A stretch of 64,000 nt of DNA from Candidatus Peribacteria bacterium (GTDB lineage Bacteria; Patescibacteriota; Gracilibacteria; UBA1369; UBA12463): assembly GCA_943354965.1 (NCBI GenBank), contig CALRDN010000005.1, positions 1 to 64,000 on the forward strand. The letters run 5' to 3'. The notes under the pieces are model-generated. The model saw nothing but the letters and a program-made list of their open reading frames with translations, did no database searches and had not been told where the DNA came from. The position numbers were made by a program, and so were the translations under genes. The first letter of the stretch is position 1. Each line of letters begins with the position of its first letter. This document shows positions 58,608 to 64,000 of this stretch, in pieces.

Positions 58608-60377
58608 ATGTATCGTTCTCATACCTGTTCCGAATTGCGTCCTTCCCATATTGGCAGCGAGATTACTTTGGCCGGTTGGGTTCACCGAAGACGTGACCAT
58701 GGTGGCTTGATTTTTATCGATCTCCGAGACCGATATGGACTGACACAGGTTGTCATTGATCCGTCTCAGGAAGGTGCTCACGGAATTGCAGAAGATGTGA
58801 GAAGTGAGTTCGTTTTGCAGGTGACCGGCACGGTTCGTGCTCGACCGGAGGGTTCTGAGAATAAGAATATGCCTACAGGTGGAGTGGAGGTAGCCGTAAA
58901 ATCACTTAAGGTTTTGAATCCTTCCAAAACTCCCCCATTTGAAATTGATATTGAGAAAGATGCGAATGAAGAACTCCGTTTACAGTACCGCTATTTAGAT
59001 CTCCGACGCGAGCGCATGAAGAATAATATCGTGGCTCGTCACAAGATTATTAAATCTATCCGAGACTACATGGATCGATATGATTTCGTTGAAGTTGAGA
59101 CTCCTATTTTGATCAAAGGTACTCCGGAGGGATCACGTGAGTATATTGTTCCTTCACGTGTGTATCCGGGGAAATTTTTCGTACTTCCTCAGTCTCCACA
59201 GCAGATGAAGCAGCTTTTGATGGTGGCCGGTATGGATCGCTACTTCCAGATTGCTCGATGTTTCCGCGATGAAGATCAGCGTGGTGACCGTCAGCCGGAG
59301 TTTACACAGCTCGATGTGGAAATGTCCTTTGTGGATGCTGAGGACATTATGAGCTTGAATGAGGGCTTGATGATCGAGCTTGTCGAGAAATTTGTTCCGA
59401 ATAAAAAAATGTTACAGAAGCCGTTTCCACGATTAACCTGGAAGGAGGCTATGTCTACATATGGTTCAGATAAGCCAGATTTGCGATTTGGAATGCCAAT
59501 TTGCGATGTAAGTGAGTTGGTAAAAGGATGTGGATTCAAGGTGTTCGCCGATGCGGTTGCGCAGCCGGAGGGAGTTGTATTCGCTCTTCGCGTTGAGGGT
59601 GCTGCTGGATTTACACGTAAACAGATCGACGATCTCACCGAGGTTGCGAAAATCTATGGAGCCAAAGGTTTGGCCTATATCGTCATGGAAGAAGCGGGAG
59701 TTAAATCCCCTATTGCGAAGTTTTTCTCAGAAGATGAAATGAAGAAATTGGTGGAGACAAGTGGTGCCAAGACGGGCGATATCGTCTTCTTCGGAGCCGA
59801 TACCTTCGATACCGCCGCTACCGCACTCGGACAGGTTCGATTGGCTTGTGGAGATACCTTGGGACTAAGAAAGGCCGATGAGCTCGCCTTCTGCTGGATT
59901 TATGAGTTTCCATTATTCGAGTATAGCAAGGAAGACAAGCGTTTAGTTTCCGCTCACCATCCGTTTACGGCTCCCATGAAGGAGGATATTGCGATGCTTG
60001 ATACCGACCCAAAACATGTTCGTGCTCAGGCTTACGATCTCGCTCTTAACGGCTCAGAAATTGGTGGTGGAAGTATTCGTATCCATGATGCTACTGAGCA
60101 GGCAAAGATTTTCGAGGTACTTGGCGTATCAAAAGAAGACTGCGAGATTCGTTTCGGACACATGCTGAAGGCCTTCGAATTTGGCGCTCCGCCACATGGT
60201 GGTATTGCCTGGGGCATTGATCGTCTCGTCATGATCTTCCAGAACGAACCAAATATCCGTGAGGTTATCGCCTTCCCAAAGGATCAGAAAGCCAAAGACC
60301 TGATGATGGGCGCACCTTCAGAAATCCCTGCCATACAGGTAGCCGAGATGCATATCGAGGTGATGAAGGAGGCGTAA
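58608..60377 (+). CDS. aspS: Aspartyl-tRNA synthetase, bacterial type
   Basis: A 589-residue class IIb synthetase: N-terminal OB anticodon-binding domain (LAGWVHRRRDHGGLIFIDLRD), motif 1 near VETPILIKGTPEGSREYIVP, motif 2 FQIARCFRDEDQRGDRQPEF, a GAD insertion (about 290-410) and motif 3 GGIAWGIDRLVMIF. In CPR genomes lacking asparaginyl-tRNA synthetase, such enzymes may be non-discriminating, which cannot be told here. It is 39 nt after dnaE. Confidence 0.95.
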   Translation: MYRSHTCSELRPSHIGSEITLAGWVHRRRDHGGLIFIDLRDRYGLTQVVIDPSQEGAHGIAEDVRSEFVLQVTGTVRARPEGSENKNMPTGGVEVAVKSLKVLNPSKTPPFEIDIEKDANEELRLQYRYLDLRRERMKNNIVARHKIIKSIRDYMDRYDFVEVETPILIKGTPEGSREYIVPSRVYPGKFFVLPQSPQQMKQLLMVAGMDRYFQIARCFRDEDQRGDRQPEFTQLDVEMSFVDAEDIMSLNEGLMIELVEKFVPNKKMLQKPFPRLTWKEAMSTYGSDKPDLRFGMPICDVSELVKGCGFKVFADAVAQPEGVVFALRVEGAAGFTRKQIDDLTEVAKIYGAKGLAYIVMEEAGVKSPIAKFFSEDEMKKLVETSGAKTGDIVFFGADTFDTAATALGQVRLACGDTLGLRKADELAFCWIYEFPLFEYSKEDKRLVSAHHPFTAPMKEDIAMLDTDPKHVRAQAYDLALNGSEIGGGSIRIHDATEQAKIFEVLGVSKEDCEIRFGHMLKAFEFGAPPHGGIAWGIDRLVMIFQNEPNIREVIAFPKDQKAKDLMMGAPSEIPAIQVAEMHIEVMKEA

Positions 60378-60393
60378 TTTCACATACATACCC

Positions 60394-61692
60394 ATGATTA
60401 TCGAGCAACACGAGCAGTTCGCGAAAGCGATACATTTGATGGAGGAGACACATCGTAGCGTATTCCTCACTGGTAAAGCGGGAACGGGAAAGTCGACACT
60501 GCTTACCCACTTCATGGAGCGGACGGCGAAGAAGGTTGTCGTGCTGGCGCCTACGGGTGTGGCGGCACTGAATGTGCAGGGTGAGACGATTCATTCGTTT
60601 TTTGGATTTATTCCGGGAATTACGATTGATAAGGCGAAAAAGAAGGGCGCAAAAGCGACGAAGCGAGAAATGTATCTTTCACTGACGACCATTATTATTG
60701 ATGAGGTATCGATGGTGCGTGCTGACCTCATGGACTGCGTGGATGCGTTTTTGAAATCTGCTCGAAAGAATAAAGAGCCGTTTGGTGGCGTACAAATGGT
60801 CTTTATCGGGGATCTCTATCAGCTCCCACCGATCGTAATGCGTCATGAGGAGGAGTTTTTCGCGGAGTTTTATCAGAGCCCGTGGTTCTTCCATTCGAAG
60901 TCGGTTCGCGATGAGAGGTTCTATATGGAGCTCGTTGAACTGGATAAAATTTATCGCCAAAGTGATGACGCCTTCATCGACCTCCTCAATGCTATTCGTG
61001 TGAATAGTGTCACGGATATGCAGATCAATGCCATTAATTCGAGAGTGCTCGATTCTGGTGCGCATGATTCAGACAGTATTCATCTCACCTCGACGAATCA
61101 GTTAGCGGCGGATATCAACGATGCGCGTTTATCCAAACTCAAAACTCCTGCTCATTCTTTTTCCAGTACTATCAAGGGAAGCTTCGATATGAAGCAGTAT
61201 CCGGCGGATCAAGCGCTCACGCTCAAGGTCGGAGCCCAGGTAATGTTCGCCAATAATGACATCGACGGTGAGTGGGTCAACGGAACCATTGGTCAGGTGA
61301 CCGAGATTCTTCCACGAGCGGTCATCGTACAGATACACGGAGGCAAGGAGGTGCACGTCACCTCTCATGAATGGAAACTGTATCGGTATGAGTATGACTC
61401 TTCTTCTCAGTCCCTATCTCAAAAAAGTGCCGGATCGTTCGAACAGATTCCGCTAAAGTTGGCATGGGCTATCACTATTCACAAGAGTCAGGGAAAGACT
61501 TTTGATAAGGTTGTTATTGATCTAGGAAGTGGAAGTTTCGCCTCAGGGCAGACGTATGTAGCGCTGAGTCGTTGTAGAACCTTCGGCGGTATTCGCCTGC
61601 GGAACCCAATCCGAAAGAGCGATGTGAAGGTAGATAAGCAGGTTCACAGGTTCTTTACGGAGTTTGCCAGAGAAACGTACGAGAGGATTTAA
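60394..61692 (+). CDS. Pif1-like DNA helicase
   Basis: A 432-residue superfamily 1B helicase. Motifs: FLTGKAGTGKSTLL (Walker A, about 24-37), LAPTGVAALNVQG (Ia), TIIIDEVSMVRADLMD (Walker B), FIGDLYQLPPI (III), LKVGAQVMFANND and AWAITIHKSQGKTFDKV (V), then YVALSRCR (VI). It moves 5' to 3' on DNA and helps with structured DNA and replication forks. It is 16 nt after aspS. It ends about 14 nt from the convergent small membrane gene. Confidence 0.9.
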   Translation: MIIEQHEQFAKAIHLMEETHRSVFLTGKAGTGKSTLLTHFMERTAKKVVVLAPTGVAALNVQGETIHSFFGFIPGITIDKAKKKGAKATKREMYLSLTTIIIDEVSMVRADLMDCVDAFLKSARKNKEPFGGVQMVFIGDLYQLPPIVMRHEEEFFAEFYQSPWFFHSKSVRDERFYMELVELDKIYRQSDDAFIDLLNAIRVNSVTDMQINAINSRVLDSGAHDSDSIHLTSTNQLAADINDARLSKLKTPAHSFSSTIKGSFDMKQYPADQALTLKVGAQVMFANNDIDGEWVNGTIGQVTEILPRAVIVQIHGGKEVHVTSHEWKLYRYEYDSSSQSLSQKSAGSFEQIPLKLAWAITIHKSQGKTFDKVVIDLGSGSFASGQTYVALSRCRTFGGIRLRNPIRKSDVKVDKQVHRFFTEFARETYERI

Positions 61693-61706
61693 ATCTCTCT
61701 TATGAT

Positions 61707-61982
61707 CTATTTCTTAAAAAGCTGACCATGAAGATTATCGGCGGCCCATTTTTCTACGTCACTTGCGGTTGGCAGCTGATATTTTGAAGCTTCATATGAT
61801 GCAGCTATTACTCCTGCTGCTAGGAGTAGTGCGATCACTCCACGTCTTACGTTGCCACTTCCTTTGTCAATTGACTCTGTAACTTCATCGGCTGCAGGTT
61901 TTACTCTCTCTTCTGGTGCTCGTCCATATAGTCTGCTCTCTCTGTCTGCGAGTGATAAATCTCCTTTTGGTAGGTTTGCCAT
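61707..61982 (-). CDS. Small single-pass membrane protein
   Basis: A 91-residue protein with a soluble N-terminus, one membrane helix (RRGVIALLLAAGVIAASYEA, about 48-67) and a short tail. No family is recognised. It is divergent from the second VirD4-like ATPase gene, so a role near that machine is only a guess. An ATG three codons upstream is also possible. Confidence 0.5.
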   Translation of the reverse strand: MANLPKGDLSLADRESRLYGRAPEERVKPAADEVTESIDKGSGNVRRGVIALLLAAGVIAASYEASKYQLPTASDVEKWAADNLHGQLFKK

Positions 61983-62088
61983 GTTAATCATTGGTTATGT
62001 TGTGTATATTAAAACATTTATGTTTACTGTAGTCAATACAATATATAGCTTCACGAGCTCATTCACCTCATTCTCCTGCCCAGCTAGC

Positions 62089-62117
62089 TTTCCCAAAGCT
62101 ACCTTTTCTGGTATAAT
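62089..62117 (+). promoter_or_regulatory. Promoter of the second VirD4-like gene
   Basis: TTTCCC and a perfect TATAAT with a 17-nt spacer and TGG directly before the -10 (extended -10 TGn). Predicted leader about 34 nt to the ATG at 62158. Confidence 0.65.
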
Positions 62118-62157
62118 GAATTGATGGTAGAATTCCATCGCGCAAATACATACACCT

Positions 62158-64000
62158 ATGAACCTTAATCTCGTATTCTCTCTTATCGGTATCGCTGTCG
62201 GACTTTTTGGACTTTTCCACCTCGTGGAATATCTCATTCATCATGCCATGGACCACCGACGTATGATGGATATGGTGTTTTTGCAGGTGCGCGTGCCGAG
62301 AAAGGAGTCCAAGGAAGATGTGGAAAAAGAAACACAGGCTTTTTCTGCACAGAAGAGTTTCAAGGAGATTATGGGTATCATGACGCACTTCTATGAGTCA
62401 CTTCATAGTATGTATGACAAAGGATGGAAGTATCACTTCATCGGACAGGATTATCTGTCTCTGGAATATGTTGTTATTGATGGAGAGGTCAAATTTTTTA
62501 TGGTTATGCCTCGTGATTTACTCGTCTTCGTGGAGAAACAGCTGACGAGTTTTTATCCTGACTGTCATATCGAAAAAGTTCCGGATTACAATATTTTCAA
62601 GCCGGATTCAAAGGTCTATGGATGCTATATGAGTCTCGAAGATGATTATCATATTCCTTTCAAAAATTACAATCGTCTCAACTCGGATCCGCTTAACTCT
62701 ATCGTAAATGCTTTGTCGAAGTTTGGTAAGGACGAGGGCGCGGCGATTCAGATTCTGATCAAGCCTGAATCCAATCACTGGCAACATACCGGACGCGAGT
62801 TAGCCAAGGAAAAAAGTGCTAACAAAACTCATCATGGGTTTGCTTGGTACAATCCTATTGGATGGATTGCCGCGTTGTTTGACGCTTTCATGACGAAGGA
62901 GCATAAACCTGAGGCGCAAGAGCAAAATCGTATGACGGCCGCTGGCGATGAGGAGGTCAAGGCACTTGATGAAAAAAATTCGCATCCTGGATTTGATACC
63001 ATTATTCGTATTGTGTGTACGGCTCCGAATTTGAAGGACGCCAAGATTAATGTGGCGAATATTTATCGATCGTTTGGACAGTTTTCTTTCTCCAATGCGA
63101 ACTCGTTTGAACACTCTAAATATCATCTCATTGATCCGCTTGTTCGATCATTTATTTTTAGAAAATTTCAGAGAAACTTCCTCCAGTGGATTAAGATTTT
63201 TGAGTCGAAGAGAAAGATGATTCTTTCGTCCGAAGATTTAGCAAGTCTGTATCACCTTCCAAGTATTCGATACAACATGAATCCGAATATCGTGTGGCAG
63301 AACTATAAAGTAGCACCAGCTCCAGCAAATATCCCTACTGATGGCATTCTCCTAGGACACAATACCTATCGAGGAGAGACGAAGGAGATACGCATGAAAC
63401 GCGATGATCGATTCCGTCACTTCTATGTCATTGGACAAACGGGAACGGGTAAATCTTCGATTTTGCAGGCGATGATTCGACAGGATTTGCGCAATGGTGA
63501 TGGTATCGCGATTATTGATCCGCACGGAAGTTTGATTGAGGATATTATGCCGTTTATTCCACGAGAACGTGCTGATGATGTGATTTACTTCAATCCTGGC
63601 GACATGGATCGACCGATGGGATTGAACCTACTCGAGGGTGACACCTGGGAGGAAAAAGAAATGGTCTCTATGGAGGCGATGAACATCATGATCAAGTTGT
63701 TCGGTGAAGAAATTTTCGGTCCACGTATTCAGGATTACTTCCGAAACGGTTGTTTGACACTGATGTCTGATCCGGAGGGTGGCTCTATTACTGACATCGT
63801 TCGTTTGTTTACGGATGATGAGTATGCCGCCTACAAGACGGAGAAGGTTACCAACCCTATCGTGAAGTCATTCTGGGATAACCAGATGGCGAAGACGGGA
63901 CAGCGTGAGAAACAGGAGATGATCCCGTACTTAGCCGCGAAGTTCGGTCAGTTCGTTACGAATACGATGATGCGTAATATTATCGGCCAGGCGAAGTCGG
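62158..64000 (+). CDS. VirD4/TraG-like membrane ATPase, paralogue 2 (cut by window end)
   Basis: At least 614 codons are open from the ATG at 62158 to the window end. A membrane helix (about 4-24, LVFSLIGIAVGLFGLFHLVE) precedes a beta-rich region and an ATPase core: VIGQTGTGKSSILQAMIRQD (Walker A), IIDPHGSLIEDIM, MGLNLLE, FGEEIFGPRIQDYFRNGCLT and MRNIIGQAKS. The same blocks occur in the 34012 gene (GKSGSGKSS, IDPHGDLIED, FGDEIFGPRIQHYFRNACLT). The Walker B segment and the C-terminus lie beyond the window. Confidence 0.85.
   Translation, partial: MNLNLVFSLIGIAVGLFGLFHLVEYLIHHAMDHRRMMDMVFLQVRVPRKESKEDVEKETQAFSAQKSFKEIMGIMTHFYESLHSMYDKGWKYHFIGQDYLSLEYVVIDGEVKFFMVMPRDLLVFVEKQLTSFYPDCHIEKVPDYNIFKPDSKVYGCYMSLEDDYHIPFKNYNRLNSDPLNSIVNALSKFGKDEGAAIQILIKPESNHWQHTGRELAKEKSANKTHHGFAWYNPIGWIAALFDAFMTKEHKPEAQEQNRMTAAGDEEVKALDEKNSHPGFDTIIRIVCTAPNLKDAKINVANIYRSFGQFSFSNANSFEHSKYHLIDPLVRSFIFRKFQRNFLQWIKIFESKRKMILSSEDLASLYHLPSIRYNMNPNIVWQNYKVAPAPANIPTDGILLGHNTYRGETKEIRMKRDDRFRHFYVIGQTGTGKSSILQAMIRQDLRNGDGIAIIDPHGSLIEDIMPFIPRERADDVIYFNPGDMDRPMGLNLLEGDTWEEKEMVSMEAMNIMIKLFGEEIFGPRIQDYFRNGCLTLMSDPEGGSITDIVRLFTDDEYAAYKTEKVTNPIVKSFWDNQMAKTGQREKQEMIPYLAAKFGQFVTNTMMRNIIGQAKS

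Noticed and set aside
1-64000. Alternative genetic code (TGA as glycine)
   Set aside because: Conserved proteins such as RibD end at TGA and show no in-frame TGA inside conserved regions.
1-64000. CRISPR array, intact insertion sequence or rRNA operon
   Set aside because: I found no regularly spaced repeats, no transposase gene and no rRNA-like sequence.

Overview
The window reads as a bacterial chromosome segment of the Candidate Phyla Radiation (Patescibacteria), most likely a Peregrinibacteria-like lineage. This is inference from gene content, not a database match. The clues are: VirD4/TraG-like ATPases beside a VirB2/TrbC-like pilin; proteins that join sigma-70 region 4 to a HARE-type winged helix; small proteins of unknown function; a large Ig-like surface protein; and, unusually for this radiation, retained NAD (nadA, nadC) and riboflavin (ribBA, ribD) genes. 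TGA acts as a stop (for example at the end of ribD), so the Gracilibacteria/Absconditabacteria code does not apply. All four tRNA genes encode CCA.

Layout. 1-9.6 kb: rplU (partial), pth, obg, tRNA-Leu, uvrC, a nucleotidyltransferase-like gene, der, a pilin-like gene and an AI-2E-type permease. 9.6-13.4 kb: a minus-strand operon of an RsbW-like kinase, an RsbV-like STAS protein, a PrsW-like protease and a glycosyltransferase. 13.4-17.7 kb: rpsB, a small membrane protein, tsf, ribBA and ribD. 17.7-20 kb: accessory genes (toxin-antitoxin pair, BRO-type antirepressor, a broken SMR-type transporter). 20-32.4 kb: murJ, a membrane/HEAT protein with a SpoIIE-type phosphatase, queA, the surface protein, yggT, cysS, murC and an FtsB-like gene. 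32.4-38.9 kb: initiator tRNA, a GIY-YIG gene, tRNA-Met/Ile, an LCP enzyme overlapping a VirD4-like ATPase, a lone receiver domain, an RlmL-like methyltransferase and a NUDIX hydrolase. 38.8-41.7 kb: genes of unknown function around a tRNA-like small RNA. 41.7-54.5 kb: glyS, dtd, a winged-helix regulator, two sigma4-HARE paralogues, a TPR gene, valS, nadA, nadC and a HIT gene. 54.8-64 kb: tRNA-Leu, dnaE, aspS, a Pif1-like helicase and a second VirD4-like ATPase cut by the window end.

The most interesting item is a 71-nt tRNA-like RNA (40652-40722) followed by a strong bidirectional terminator. It has a CCA end, a T arm, a G3.U70 pair and A73, but no usable anticodon arm. It looks like the alanine-accepting domain of tmRNA without its mRNA part. 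Sixteen of its bases recur beyond the terminator, so the opposite-strand glyS-operon transcript would carry a perfect antisense match.

Other signals: a recurrent promoter geometry that places the transcription start on the start codon (leaderless mRNAs); a three-copy hairpin motif with compensatory stem changes; an inverted pair of roughly 200-bp intergenic repeats; a palindrome-plus-tail element present twice with compensatory changes; and a duplicated promoter before the second sigma4-HARE gene. The regulatory genes suggest a partner-switching circuit (kinase, STAS antagonist, SpoIIE phosphatase) tied to a PrsW protease and the cell envelope.
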